A DNA stretch of 64,000 nt, taken from contig NZ_CP073318.1 of assembly GCF_018263855.1 (NCBI RefSeq), positions 6,324,001-6,388,000 on the forward strand, in the 5' to 3' direction. The notes beneath the pieces are model-generated. The model saw only the letters and a list, made by a program, of their open reading frames with translations, was not told the origin of the DNA and made no database searches. Positions 35,574-44,277 of this stretch are shown here, piece after piece (the stretch's first letter is position 1; every line of letters starts with the position of its first letter). The DNA is from Kutzneria sp. CA-103260 (GTDB taxonomy: Bacteria; Actinomycetota; Actinomycetes; Mycobacteriales; Pseudonocardiaceae). The position numbers were made by a program, and so were the translations under genes.

Positions 35574-35604
35574 CAGATCGCGACGGGATTGGCGTCGCGA
35601 TCTG
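35574..35604. promoter_or_regulatory. Perfect inverted repeat between LysR and SDR genes
   Basis: CAGATCGCGAC-N9-GTCGCGATCTG, 11-bp perfect arms, ending 16 bp before the SDR start. Confidence 0.7.
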
Positions 35605-35620
35605 TGGCGTTGTCGAAGGC

Positions 35621-36283
35621 ATGAACCTCACCGACCAGAAGATCCTGATCATCGGAGCCGGCTCCGGCATCGCCGCCCAACTCGCCGCCGACCTCACCGC
35701 TTCGGGCGCGAAGGTGACCGTCGCCGGACGCAGCACCACCCCTGCGGTTGACCTGACCGACGAGGACTCCATCCGCCGCCTCGCCTCGGACCTGGGCGAG
35801 GTCGACCACATCGTGTCCGTCGCCGCCGCTCACGCCAACGGGCCCGTGTCTGGCCTGGACCGCGACGCCGTGCACACCGCCTTCGACGCCAAGGTCATCG
35901 GCCCCCTCCTGCTGGCCAAGCACTTCGCGCCCCACATCCGCCCCGGCGGCTCCATCCTGCTGTTCTCCGGCGTCGCCGCCTGGCGGCCCAGTCCCGGGCT
36001 GGCCGTCATGGCCACCACCAACGCCGCCGTCGCCACTCTCGCCGAGGCCCTGGCCGTGGAACTCGCGCCGATCCGGGTCAACGCCCTCTCCCCCGGCATC
36101 ATCGACTCCGGCTCCTGGGACCACCTCGACAAGCAGGCCTTCTTCGCCGACGTCGCCGCCAAGAACCCCGCCCGCCGCATCGGCCACCCCTCGGATGTCT
36201 CCGCGGCCGCCATCACCGCCCTGACCAACCCGTTCATCACCGGCACGACCCTGCACGTGGACGGCGGCGGCCGCCTTGCGTGA
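35621..36283 (+). CDS. Atypical short-chain dehydrogenase/reductase
   Basis: 220 residues from ATG 35621. The Rossmann loop IIGAGSGIAAQLAADL and the C-terminal NALSPGIIDSGS and GTTLHVDGGGRLA are SDR features. The active-site YxxxK is missing: the equivalent stretch reads GLAVMATTNAAVATL. It still has the catalytic-Ser region (LLFSGVAAW). It is therefore either an SDR with different chemistry or a binding protein. It is divergent from LysR and closes at a strong bidirectional terminator. Confidence 0.85.
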   Translation: MNLTDQKILIIGAGSGIAAQLAADLTASGAKVTVAGRSTTPAVDLTDEDSIRRLASDLGEVDHIVSVAAAHANGPVSGLDRDAVHTAFDAKVIGPLLLAKHFAPHIRPGGSILLFSGVAAWRPSPGLAVMATTNAAVATLAEALAVELAPIRVNALSPGIIDSGSWDHLDKQAFFADVAAKNPARRIGHPSDVSAAAITALTNPFITGTTLHVDGGGRLA

Positions 36284-36342
36284 CCTGCGCGGACTGCGGT
36301 CTGACCTGACCTGAGCAGCCCCCGGACCAATCCAACCACGAG

Positions 36343-36390
36343 AACCTGGCAGTGCCGGCCGACCAGCGACGGGGCCGGCACTGCCAGGTT
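36343..36390. terminator. Bidirectional terminator between SDR and GH95 genes
   Basis: Perfect 18-bp stem AACCTGGCAGTGCCGGCC and its complement with a 12-nt loop, between convergent genes. Confidence 0.8.
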
Positions 36391-36407
36391 GGTTCGTTAG
36401 ACTCGAT

Positions 36408-36445
36408 TCGGGGGCTGCCGGGAATCTCGGGGGCTGCCGGGAATC
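36408..36445. repeat. Two perfect 19-bp tandem repeats
   Basis: TCGGGGGCTGCCGGGAATC occurs twice head to tail. The second copy ends inside the stop codon of the GH95 gene. Confidence 0.85.
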
Positions 36446-38792
36446 AGATGATCTTCTGGGTGGTGTTGGCGGCGAGGGTGACGGTGCGCTGCCAGGCGCC
36501 GGACTTCAGCAGGGTCTTGGTGCCGCCGACGCTGTGCAGAGTGAGGGCGGTGACCTTGCCGTCACGCCATTCCAGGTCGAGGGTGAAGCCACCGCGGGCG
36601 CCGATGCCGGTGACGCGGCCGGACCGGGACCACGCGGACGGCAGGGCGGGCAGCAGGTCGATCTGGCCGGGACGGGACTGGACGATCATCTCCAGCATGG
36701 CGGTGGGCGCGCCGAAGTTGGCGTCGATCTGGAAGATGGTGCGCTCGCCGAAGCTGTACATGTCGAACAGGTTGGCGGCGCTGCCGTTGCCGAAGTTGAC
36801 CGACGGGGTCATGACGGTGAGCAGCAGCTGGTACGCCTTGTCGGCGTCGCGAAGGTGCGCCCAGCACGCGGACCGCCACGCGCAGGCCCAGCCGAAGCTC
36901 TGCGTGCCGCGGGCGGTGAGCAGGTTGCGGACGCCGTCGATGATCTCCTTGGGGCTGCTGTCGACCCGGATCCGATCACCGGGGAAGAAACCGATCAGCG
37001 GCGACAGGTGCCGGTGCTTGGTGTCGCCGAGGTTGTCCGGCGACATCCACTCCTCCAGCCACCCGGTCGTGGGGCTGACCACGGGCAGGTACAGCTTGTC
37101 CCGCATGGCGGTGATCGTCCTGGCGTAGTCCTGATCCTGACCGAGGACGTCACAAGCCGCCTGGTAGTGGGTGAACAGGTCCCAGGCCAGCTCTTGCGAG
37201 TACGTGTTGCCGATGCCGTCCTGCGGCCCCTGCTCGGGCGACCAGTCGTGGTCGTCGTAGAGCTTGCCGTCCTTCTCGATCAGCCGCGCCTCCCAGAACT
37301 GCACGGCCCCCTTGAGCAGCGGGTATATCTTCGTCAGGTACGCCTTGTCCTGGGTGAACTCGTAGTGCTGCCACAGGTTGTTGCACAGCCAGGCGTTGCC
37401 GGACGGGTGCCACCACCAGCCGCTGCCGCCGTAGGGGTTGGTGGAGAAGGCGACGGCCCAGCCGGCGATCTTGCCGCTGGTGTTGCGGAAACGGTTGCGG
37501 GGATCGTTGAAGCCCTTCTGCGTGGTGGCGGTCCACGAGGACAGCTGGGACACACAGTAGTCGGCGAAAGCGTTGAAGCACGAGGAAAGGCCGGCCCGGT
37601 CGGGCAGCCAGTAGTTCATCTGGACGTTGATGTCGGTGTGGTAGTCGGAGTACCAGTCCGGGTTGTTGTTCGACACCCACAGGCCCTGCAGGTTCAGCGG
37701 CAGGCTGTCCCGCGAGCCGCAGATCACCAGGTACCGTCCGAACTGGAGGTACGAGGCCTCCAACTCGGGGTCGGGCTCGGCGTGCGGGGCGGCCCGCTGC
37801 CACAGCCGGGCCCAGGTGTCCATGGACCGCTGCCCGGCCGACGACCGTCCTAAGTCGACAGTCATCCGGTTGTACAGCTTCTGGTAGTCGGCGACATGCG
37901 TGGCCAGCAGGACGTCGCCAGCGACATCAGTGACCTTCGACGCCTTCTGCCGGGCGACGGCCAGCGGGTCGGCCGAAGTGTCCTTGAAGGCGGTCTCGGG
38001 GTTCGCGGTGTAGTTGGTGCCGCCGGACACGACGATCAGCACCTCGCCGCAACCGGTGAAGACGACCTTCGCGCCCTGTACGGAAACGTTGCCACCCTTG
38101 GCTTTCGCCGTGACGACGGTGGCGTACTTGAGGCCGTTGCCGAGGGTGCCGGCGAAGGAGATCGCGCCCGAGTCGCCGGCGGTGGTCTCACCATGCGTGC
38201 CGGCCAGCGACACCGAGCCGGTGTAGCTGCCGCCGCCGGACTGGGTCAGCCGGATGACCAACACGTCGTCGGGGTGGCTGGTGTAGACCTCACGCCGGTA
38301 GTGCACGCCGTTGTACACGTAGCTCGCGGTCACGACGCCGTTGCTGAGGTCGAGGCGCCGCTGGTAGTCCTTCACGCCGGCCAGGGCGTGCGTGGGCACG
38401 TCGACGCCGACTCTCGCCAACTGGCTGTAGGTGCCGAAGTGCACGGAGTCGTAGTTCAGCTGTCCGTCGTCCTGGATGACGTCGTTGACGTCGCCGGCCC
38501 AGAGCGTGATGTCGTTGAGGTACAAGAAGTCGCTGCCCGGATCACCACCGACCAGGCCGCCGAGGCGGCCGTTGCCGACCGGCAGGCCCTGCTCGATGAT
38601 CCGATCTTCGGCGGCCGGCGCGGGGTACCACAACGCCGTCGCGCTGGCGTCCGGCACCACCGTGGCGTCCGCCGGCCGGATCGGGTCGGCCTGCGCCGTG
38701 AACGGCCTCAGCCCCGTCATCGCCGCCGCCACACCCAACGCGCCGCCGAGACGCAGCGCGTCCCGCCGGGTACGACCAGCCAACTCGGTCAT
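36444..38792 (-). CDS. Tat-exported GH95 alpha-L-fucosidase (or related glycosidase)
   Basis: 782 residues. The Tat signal is GRTRRDALRLGGALGVAAAM, cleaved near residue 35. The N-terminal beta domain begins WYPAPAAEDRIIEQGLPVGNG, the GH95 opening. QGLWVSNNNPDWYSDYHTDI and NVQMNYW in the barrel hold the Asn pair that activates water; SPEQGPQDG carries the probable acid Glu. Length fits GH95. The second of two adjacent ATGs (38792) has the better spacing (6 bases) from GGAGG. Inverting alpha-1,2-fucosidases and some galactosidases share this family. Confidence 0.88.
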   Translation of the reverse strand: MTELAGRTRRDALRLGGALGVAAAMTGLRPFTAQADPIRPADATVVPDASATALWYPAPAAEDRIIEQGLPVGNGRLGGLVGGDPGSDFLYLNDITLWAGDVNDVIQDDGQLNYDSVHFGTYSQLARVGVDVPTHALAGVKDYQRRLDLSNGVVTASYVYNGVHYRREVYTSHPDDVLVIRLTQSGGGSYTGSVSLAGTHGETTAGDSGAISFAGTLGNGLKYATVVTAKAKGGNVSVQGAKVVFTGCGEVLIVVSGGTNYTANPETAFKDTSADPLAVARQKASKVTDVAGDVLLATHVADYQKLYNRMTVDLGRSSAGQRSMDTWARLWQRAAPHAEPDPELEASYLQFGRYLVICGSRDSLPLNLQGLWVSNNNPDWYSDYHTDINVQMNYWLPDRAGLSSCFNAFADYCVSQLSSWTATTQKGFNDPRNRFRNTSGKIAGWAVAFSTNPYGGSGWWWHPSGNAWLCNNLWQHYEFTQDKAYLTKIYPLLKGAVQFWEARLIEKDGKLYDDHDWSPEQGPQDGIGNTYSQELAWDLFTHYQAACDVLGQDQDYARTITAMRDKLYLPVVSPTTGWLEEWMSPDNLGDTKHRHLSPLIGFFPGDRIRVDSSPKEIIDGVRNLLTARGTQSFGWACAWRSACWAHLRDADKAYQLLLTVMTPSVNFGNGSAANLFDMYSFGERTIFQIDANFGAPTAMLEMIVQSRPGQIDLLPALPSAWSRSGRVTGIGARGGFTLDLEWRDGKVTALTLHSVGGTKTLLKSGAWQRTVTLAANTTQKII

Positions 38793-38810
38793 CATCGACC
38801 TCCAGAAGCG

Positions 38811-38818
38811 AACCGGTT
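38811..38818. promoter_or_regulatory. AACCGGTT half-operator upstream of GH95
   Basis: An 8-bp perfect palindrome 19 bp before the start codon, like the centre of LacI-family sites. No LacI gene is in the window. Confidence 0.3.
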
Positions 38819-38901
38819 TAGCCCGCACCCTGGTCAAACATCCGATGAATGTCAATACGGCGACAGAAAATTTCATAAATTAGGGCCAGTAGCCGGCGTG
38901 C

Positions 38902-39008
38902 GTGAGCAGCTCACTTGCGCCCCGCAACCCATCTGAGTGGCTCAGATGACCAGCCCGGACGCAACTGAGCCACTCACGTGGGACCCGGGGGCCATGTGAG
39001 TGACTCAG
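38902..39008. repeat. Array of four related intergenic palindromes
   Basis: The 370-bp gap between the GH95 gene and the dehydratase holds GTGAGCAGCTCAC (38902-38914), CATCTGAG-TGG-CTCAGATG (38930-38948), CTGAGCCACTCA (38965-38976) and TGAGTGACTCAG (38997-39008). The 12-mer TGAGTGRCTCAG recurs in alternating orientation. I see no gene here. Confidence 0.75.
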
Positions 39009-39162
39009 GTGCGACAAAGGGCGGCTGATCAGGCAGAACCGGTGCGCCGGGCGGTCGACGTTCGGGTGCAGGGGCGAGCCGTTCGGCGTAGCGTCGAAAC
39101 CGGCGGCACCCGGCCACCGCGCCCGGTCGGGTGCCGGCCATCGAAGTCCACTGTGGACGGAA

Positions 39163-40104
39163 CTACCCCACCAGCTCGGCGAACCGCTCCGGGCTGACGT
39201 TGCCACCGGACAGGATCACTCCGACGCGGCCGGACAGCCCACCCTGGAGGACGGCGGCCAGCGAGGTGGCGCCGCTGGGCTCCAGCACGATCTTCAGGCG
39301 CTCGAAGGCAAAGCGCATGGCATCGCGGATCTCGTCGTCGGTGACCAGAACAACCTCGTCGACCAGGCGCTGGTTGACGGAGAAGGTGAGCTCGCCGGGG
39401 ATGTCGGCGGCCTGGCCGTCGGCGATGGTGCGGGGCACGGGAATCGAGACCCGGTGGCCGGCGGCCAGCGAGAGCTTGGTGTCGTTGCCGTGCTCGGGTT
39501 CCACGCCGACAACGCGGATCCGCCGGTCCAAGCCCTTGGCGGCGGTGGCACTGCCGGCGATGAGCCCGCCGCCGCCGATGGGCACGACGAGGGTGTCGAA
39601 AGGCCCGATCTCCTCGACCAGTTCCAGCGCGGCGGTGCCCTGCCCGGCCATCACGTGCGGGTGCTCGTACGGCGGAATCAGCGTGAGCCCCCGGTCCGAA
39701 GCCAGGGCGTTGCCGATGGCCACCCGGTCGCCGGTGTAGCGGTCGTAGGTGACAACCTCGGCGCCGTAGCCGCGAGTAGCGTCCACTTTGGACTGTGGGG
39801 TGTCCTCCGGCATCAGGATCACCGCGCTGCTGTTGAACTCCCGGGCAGCCAGTGCGACGGCCTGGGCGTGGTTGCCCGAGGAGTACGCGGCGATACCCCG
39901 GCTCAGCTGCTCAAGAGTCAGCCGGGACACGGCGTTGTAGGCGCCGCGGAACTTGAACGCCCCGACGCGCTGGAAATTCTCGCACTTGAGGAAGACCTCG
40001 GCGCCGGCCCGCCCGTCCAACGTGCGGGAGCGCACCACCGGGGTACGGAAGGCGACACCCTTCAACCGGGCGGCCGCGTCCTGGACATCGTCAAGGGTGA
40101 GCAT
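39163..40104 (-). CDS. PLP-dependent threonine/serine dehydratase
   Basis: 313 residues, fold-type II PLP enzyme. The Schiff-base Lys is in VGAFKFRGAYNA, SSGNHAQAVAL binds the substrate carboxylate and VPIGGGGLIAG the phosphate. It deaminates Thr or Ser to 2-oxo acids; it lacks the ACT regulatory domain of IlvA, so it is catabolic or a racemase-type homologue. It is second gene after the DJ-1 gene and overlaps it by 14 bp. Confidence 0.93.
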   Translation of the reverse strand: MLTLDDVQDAAARLKGVAFRTPVVRSRTLDGRAGAEVFLKCENFQRVGAFKFRGAYNAVSRLTLEQLSRGIAAYSSGNHAQAVALAAREFNSSAVILMPEDTPQSKVDATRGYGAEVVTYDRYTGDRVAIGNALASDRGLTLIPPYEHPHVMAGQGTAALELVEEIGPFDTLVVPIGGGGLIAGSATAAKGLDRRIRVVGVEPEHGNDTKLSLAAGHRVSIPVPRTIADGQAADIPGELTFSVNQRLVDEVVLVTDDEIRDAMRFAFERLKIVLEPSGATSLAAVLQGGLSGRVGVILSGGNVSPERFAELVG

Positions 40105-40765
40105 GCTCCGACACTATCCGGCGGATCGTCGCCAGCCGGCGCTGCGTGACCTCCGCCATATCGGCCCGCGCGGCCGCCAGCACGGCGGCGGGAGCGGTCG
40201 CCGGGGTGCCGGCGTTGAACGGCGGCTGCGGCGCGTACTGCATATGGAGCTGGATCCGTTGCGCCACCTCGTCTCCGTGCAGACGAGCGGCCAGCATCAG
40301 GACGCCGTCGATGCCGGAAGTCACGCCGGCGGCGAAGATCCAGTCGCCGTCGACGACGACCCGCTCGTCGACGACCGTGGCCCCGAACTCGGGGAGCAGG
40401 TGCACGGAAGCCCAGTGCGTGGTCGCCCGGCGGCCCTTGAGCAGCCCGGCGGCGCCGAGCAGCAGCGCACCAGTGCAGACCGACAGCACCACGCCGCCGG
40501 ACTGCTTTCGTAGCCAGGCCAGGACTTCCTCATTTTCCATCAGCGCGTCCACGCCACCGCCGCCGGGCACGTGCAGCACGTCCAGCGCGGGCGCGTCGGC
40601 GATCGCCGCGTCCGGCACGATGGTCAGGCCACGGGCGTCCCGCACCGCCGCACCGGTCGGGCTGTAGCTGCGGTAGGTCGCGCCGGGCAGGCGGACCAGC
40701 ACCTCGAACGGACCGGTGAAGTCGAGCTGGTCCATGTCGTCGAAGACGAGCGAGCCGATTTCCAT
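40091..40765 (-). CDS. DJ-1/PfpI-family protein (isonitrile hydratase-like)
   Basis: 224 residues. The nucleophile elbow is SVCTGALLLGAAGLLKGRRATTHW with the conserved Cys near residue 98. FDDMDQLDFTGPFEVL at the start carries the Asp-Phe/Glu pattern of the InhA-like branch. Isonitrile hydratases convert isonitriles to N-formamides, but most relatives are uncharacterised. It overlaps the dehydratase, and is divergent from a second DJ-1 protein fused to an AraC domain. Confidence 0.88.
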   Translation of the reverse strand: MEIGSLVFDDMDQLDFTGPFEVLVRLPGATYRSYSPTGAAVRDARGLTIVPDAAIADAPALDVLHVPGGGGVDALMENEEVLAWLRKQSGGVVLSVCTGALLLGAAGLLKGRRATTHWASVHLLPEFGATVVDERVVVDGDWIFAAGVTSGIDGVLMLAARLHGDEVAQRIQLHMQYAPQPPFNAGTPATAPAAVLAAARADMAEVTQRRLATIRRIVSEHAHP

Positions 40766-40802
40766 ACCCCGATCCTGACCAAAAGCAGGTCGGACGACGA
40801 GT

Positions 40803-40835
40803 GGCAGGACTGCCCCAGTTCGCTAGGATCCTGCC
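40803..40835. promoter_or_regulatory. Inverted repeat before the GlxA-type regulator
   Basis: GGCAGGA-N19-TCCTGCC directly abuts the ATG at 40836. TAGGAT (40825-40830) within it could be a -10 box. Confidence 0.4.
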
Positions 40836-41765
40836 ATGCATCGGATCGTCGCGCTGGCCCTGCCCGACCTGGTCGCCTTCGACCTGTCGGTGCCGGCCCA
40901 GATCTTCGGCCACCGCGCCGAGCGGGACCGCTACGAGTTCACGGTCTGCGCCCAGCGGCCCGGCCCGGTGCCGACGACCACCGGCTTCGCCATCGAGGCG
41001 ACCGCCGGCCTCAAGGCCCTGGCCGGCGCGGACACCGTTGTCGTGCCGGGCTTCTACCCGCTGGACGCCCCGCCCGAGCCGGTGCTGCGGGCACTCCGAT
41101 CGACCACGGCCCGGCTGGTCTCGGTGTGCACGGGGGCGTTCGCGCTCGCGGCGGCGGGCGTGCTCGACGGCCGCGCCGCCACCACGCACTGGCAGCACAC
41201 CGACGAGTTGGCCACCCGGTTCCCGAAGATCGACGTCCGCCCCGATGTGCTGTACGTCGACGAGGGCCCGGTGCTGACCAGCGCCGGCATCGCGGCGGCC
41301 ATCGACCTCTGCCTCTACGTCTACCGCGCCGATCACGGGGCCGAGCGGGCGGCCCGGGTCGCCCGCCGCATGGTCGTCGCCCCGCACCGCTCCGGCGGCC
41401 AGGCCCAGTTCGTGGACCGGCCGCTGCCCGAGGGCAACCGGCTGTCCGACACCTGCGCCTGGGCGGTGCGACGGCTGGCCGAGCCGATCACCGTGGACGA
41501 CCTGTCCCGCCATGCCGGTTACGCGCCAAGGACTTTCGCCCGGCACTTCCGGGCCGAGACCGGCATGACCCCGTTGCGGTGGCTCACCGCGCAGCGGCTG
41601 CTGGAGGCCCGCCGGCTGTTGGAGGCGACCGAGCACGGCATCGACGAGATCGCCCGCCGCTGCGGCCTGGGCACCGCGGCCAACCTTCGGCTGCACCTGG
41701 CCAGGGAGGCCGCGACCACGCCGTCGGCGTACCGAACGGCTTTCCGCGGCAGCACAATTCGCTGA
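40836..41765 (+). CDS. GlxA-type AraC regulator with DJ-1/PfpI domain
   Basis: 309 residues. An N-terminal DJ-1 domain (SVCTGAFALAAAGVLDGRAATTHW, Cys near residue 96) is fused to a C-terminal AraC double HTH (LSRHAGYAPRTFARHFRAETGM and IARRCGLGTAANLRLHL). The DJ-1 domain serves as a sensor in this family. The divergent gene encodes a stand-alone DJ-1 protein of the same branch, which may share the ligand or be its target. Confidence 0.92.
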   Translation: MHRIVALALPDLVAFDLSVPAQIFGHRAERDRYEFTVCAQRPGPVPTTTGFAIEATAGLKALAGADTVVVPGFYPLDAPPEPVLRALRSTTARLVSVCTGAFALAAAGVLDGRAATTHWQHTDELATRFPKIDVRPDVLYVDEGPVLTSAGIAAAIDLCLYVYRADHGAERAARVARRMVVAPHRSGGQAQFVDRPLPEGNRLSDTCAWAVRRLAEPITVDDLSRHAGYAPRTFARHFRAETGMTPLRWLTAQRLLEARRLLEATEHGIDEIARRCGLGTAANLRLHLAREAATTPSAYRTAFRGSTIR

Positions 41766-41800
41766 CAGGTTCCTCACAATCGCCTGCCATCGTGGCCGGC

Positions 41801-42382
41801 ATGAGGTTCACGCTCTTCGCCGGTGCGGCGCTCGCGGTCCTGACGCTCGCCGCCTGCGGCGCCCAGGCCCAGGCGCCGCAGGTCGCCTCGCTCACCACTG
41901 CCAACGGCACCGCCACCAGCACACCGTCCACTTCGGACGATTCGAAACGTCCACAGCTGCGGATGGACAGCAGCCAGGCCGAGGTCGACGCCGCGTGGCG
42001 GGGCTACGACGCCTGCCTGAAGGACCATGGGCACGTGATGTTGCGCGGCGACGGCACCGATCAGCACGCCGGCGTGGCCGACACCTCCGGCAACAGCCCG
42101 GACATGAACGACAACAGCCCGAAGTCGTTGGCCGCGGTCAAGGAGTGCACCGACAAACTCCCGTTGCAGCCGCCGGAGTTGGACCAGTCGAAGAATCCGC
42201 ACTACCTCGACCAGTACCACGTCTACATGACCTGCCTGACCAGTCACGGCGTCGCGGTGCACGCGATCGAACCGTTCGGCTCCGGCTGGACCTACGACGA
42301 CGGCGTGACGCAGCGGCTCACCGAGGCACAGCAGCAGAAGGTCGACCACGACTGCCAGCTGGCCTCGTTCAAGCTGAACTAG
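41801..42382 (+). CDS. Secreted lipoprotein, function unknown
   Basis: 193 residues. The lipobox is LTLAAC with lipid-attached C19. A Ser/Thr-rich linker follows, then a domain containing four Cys (DACLKD, VKECTDK, MTCLTS, DHDCQL) that could form two disulfides. I do not recognise the fold. The stop TAG overlaps that of the convergent LuxR gene in one CTAG. Confidence 0.75.
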   Translation: MRFTLFAGAALAVLTLAACGAQAQAPQVASLTTANGTATSTPSTSDDSKRPQLRMDSSQAEVDAAWRGYDACLKDHGHVMLRGDGTDQHAGVADTSGNSPDMNDNSPKSLAAVKECTDKLPLQPPELDQSKNPHYLDQYHVYMTCLTSHGVAVHAIEPFGSGWTYDDGVTQRLTEAQQQKVDHDCQLASFKLN

Positions 42383-43623
42383 CTGACACCGTCGGATTCC
42401 TCCAGCAGCCCCAGATCCTGGGCCGCGGCCAGCGCCGCCGCCTTGCTGTGCACGCCAAGCTTGCGGAACAGGCTGCTCTGGAGGTTTTCCACGGTACGCA
42501 CGGAGATCCCGAGCAGGCGGGCGGTCTGCTTGGCCGAGTGACCGCGGCCGATGGAGGCGATGATCTCCTGTTCCCGCCGGGTCAGCGAGAGCTGCCACCG
42601 CCACCAAGTACGGTCCGCACCACGTGCGACGCCCAGCATGGCCCGGGAATTCACCGCGTGCACCATCAGATAGCCCTGGCCGGCCGCCCGCACCGCCGGC
42701 ACGATCATCCCGTCGACACTGGCCGCGGGCAGCACAGTGATGCCCGCCGCCAGCACCTCCAGCCCGTGTTGCAGGGGAAGTTGCCGACTGGCCACCACCA
42801 CCGGGGCCGAGCGGCCGCCGGTAAGCGCTTGCCAGTCCCCGGGTTCCGGGTCGACCAACACCGTGGCCACCCCCGGCTCGTCGGCGCCGACGACCGGGAT
42901 GTCGTGCTCGGTCAGGATTCGCCGCACCCGGTCGGCGAGCAGGCAGCCCTCGTCGCGCGTCAGCACGCACACGCGAAGCAGATCCTGGCCGCGTTCCTGC
43001 CGGGGCAGTTCGATCACCGAGGCCATCAGCCCCAGCCGGGTGGCACTTGCCGCCGCGTGAGCCTGGTTGTGCACGTCCAACTTGGCGAAGATGCGCTGCT
43101 TGTGGTGTTCCACGGTGTGCGGGCTGATGCCGAGCTCGGCGGCGACCTGCCGGGGCGCGTAGCCGGCGCTGATCAGGTACAGCACCTCCAGCTCGCGAGT
43201 GGTCAGCGCCTGACGTCTTCCCTTGTCCAGCCGGGTGATCTCCACCGCCGCCGACGGCACCTTGATCGCCTCGACCAACGCGTCCAGGCCTCGGTTGGAC
43301 GACACCAGCGCGCTGATGCCGGCCTCGTAGGCCCGGATCACGTAGGCCGCCGGCAGCATCTCGTGCACGCCGACCATCCGCAGCCGCCGTCCCGGCTCCA
43401 GCAGCAGCGACACCAGCCGGTCGTTGCTCCAGCGCGGCGGGTCAGCCTGGAAGACCGCCACCTCGGGCCGGCACAGCCGGCACAGTTGGACCAGTTCGGG
43501 GGCCGAGGCCACGGTGCCGGCCAGCGTGACGCCGGGCTCCCTCGTCAGGTGCGTCGCCATCAGTTCCCTGACCAGCCGGTTCTGGTGCTGGAGGACGACG
43601 TTGAGCCGAGCCGGTGCCAGCAT
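42379..43623 (-). CDS. Regulator with two LuxR helix-turn-helix domains
   Basis: 414 residues. Two copies of the same layout: a degenerate receiver-like segment, then a LuxR HTH. HTH 1 is LTTRELEVLYLISAGYAPRQ (about 140-190) and HTH 2 is LTRREQEIIASIGRGHSAKQ (about 347-405). Neither receiver segment has a clear phospho-Asp pocket (the first has VAVFQADPP). It looks like an internal duplication of a NarL-type response regulator in one chain. There is no sensor kinase nearby. Upstream 276 bp hold no other gene. Confidence 0.87.
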   Translation of the reverse strand: MLAPARLNVVLQHQNRLVRELMATHLTREPGVTLAGTVASAPELVQLCRLCRPEVAVFQADPPRWSNDRLVSLLLEPGRRLRMVGVHEMLPAAYVIRAYEAGISALVSSNRGLDALVEAIKVPSAAVEITRLDKGRRQALTTRELEVLYLISAGYAPRQVAAELGISPHTVEHHKQRIFAKLDVHNQAHAAASATRLGLMASVIELPRQERGQDLLRVCVLTRDEGCLLADRVRRILTEHDIPVVGADEPGVATVLVDPEPGDWQALTGGRSAPVVVASRQLPLQHGLEVLAAGITVLPAASVDGMIVPAVRAAGQGYLMVHAVNSRAMLGVARGADRTWWRWQLSLTRREQEIIASIGRGHSAKQTARLLGISVRTVENLQSSLFRKLGVHSKAAALAAAQDLGLLEESDGVS

Positions 43624-43899
43624 TGTCGATTCTCCCTCCGCCGCCCCGACGAGGTATGGCCTGCAAGCGATTACATCGGCCCTTCGCCCATGGCTCCTCC
43701 GCGATTAGCATGACGAGAGCACATCATGTGGCCTGTTGGTGGCGGTCAACGAGAATCCACTCGACGGCGGCTGATTATCGCAGCGACGCGTGCCACCGGC
43801 AACAAATCGGCCGTCGATTACCTAGGTATTCCAAAGGCACGGACACCTGGGGAGAACAAGCCATACCGGCGCCGGCCGCGGCCGACCTAGCATGCGGCG

Positions 43900-44277
43900 A
43901 TGCGCATGCGGTTCCACTGGATTCTGCCGGCCGAGACCGATCCGGTGACGTTCTGCCGAACGGCCGAGGCGGCCGGCATCGACCAGGCGCTGCTGCCGGC
44001 GGCGTTCCAACGACCCGACCCGGTCGCACCGGCCACGCACATCGCCAGTGCCACCAAGGAGATCGGGCTGATGGTCTGCCCGCGCACCGACATGCGGTCG
44101 CCGACCCACCTGGTGCGGCAGGTGAACACGGTGTCAGCGGTGACCAACGGGCGGGTGAGCGTGGTCGGCGTGGCCTCACTGGCCGGTTCGGCGCGCGGGC
44201 CGAACCGGCTGGTGTGCCCGCCGCGGCTGAACTCCGCGTGTTTCGGCGGTGCCGCCCGGTTTCCGGGAGTACGGTGA
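43900..44277 (+). pseudogene. Truncated LLM oxidoreductase (N-terminal fragment)
   Basis: 125 codons. MRMRFHWILPAETDPVTF and the following SPTHLVRQVNTVSAVTNGRVS are the N-terminal third of an SsuD-like flavin monooxygenase (normally 330-380 residues). After residue 90 the sequence becomes Ala/Arg-rich without LLM features, and the frame closes at 44277. The stop overlaps the GTG of the next gene (GTGA), so the fragment may persist as a translated leader. A deletion of two thirds of the gene is the simplest explanation. Confidence 0.65.

Noticed and set aside
38902..39008. Palindrome array considered as a CRISPR
   Set aside because: Units alternate in orientation and differ in length; no constant repeat.
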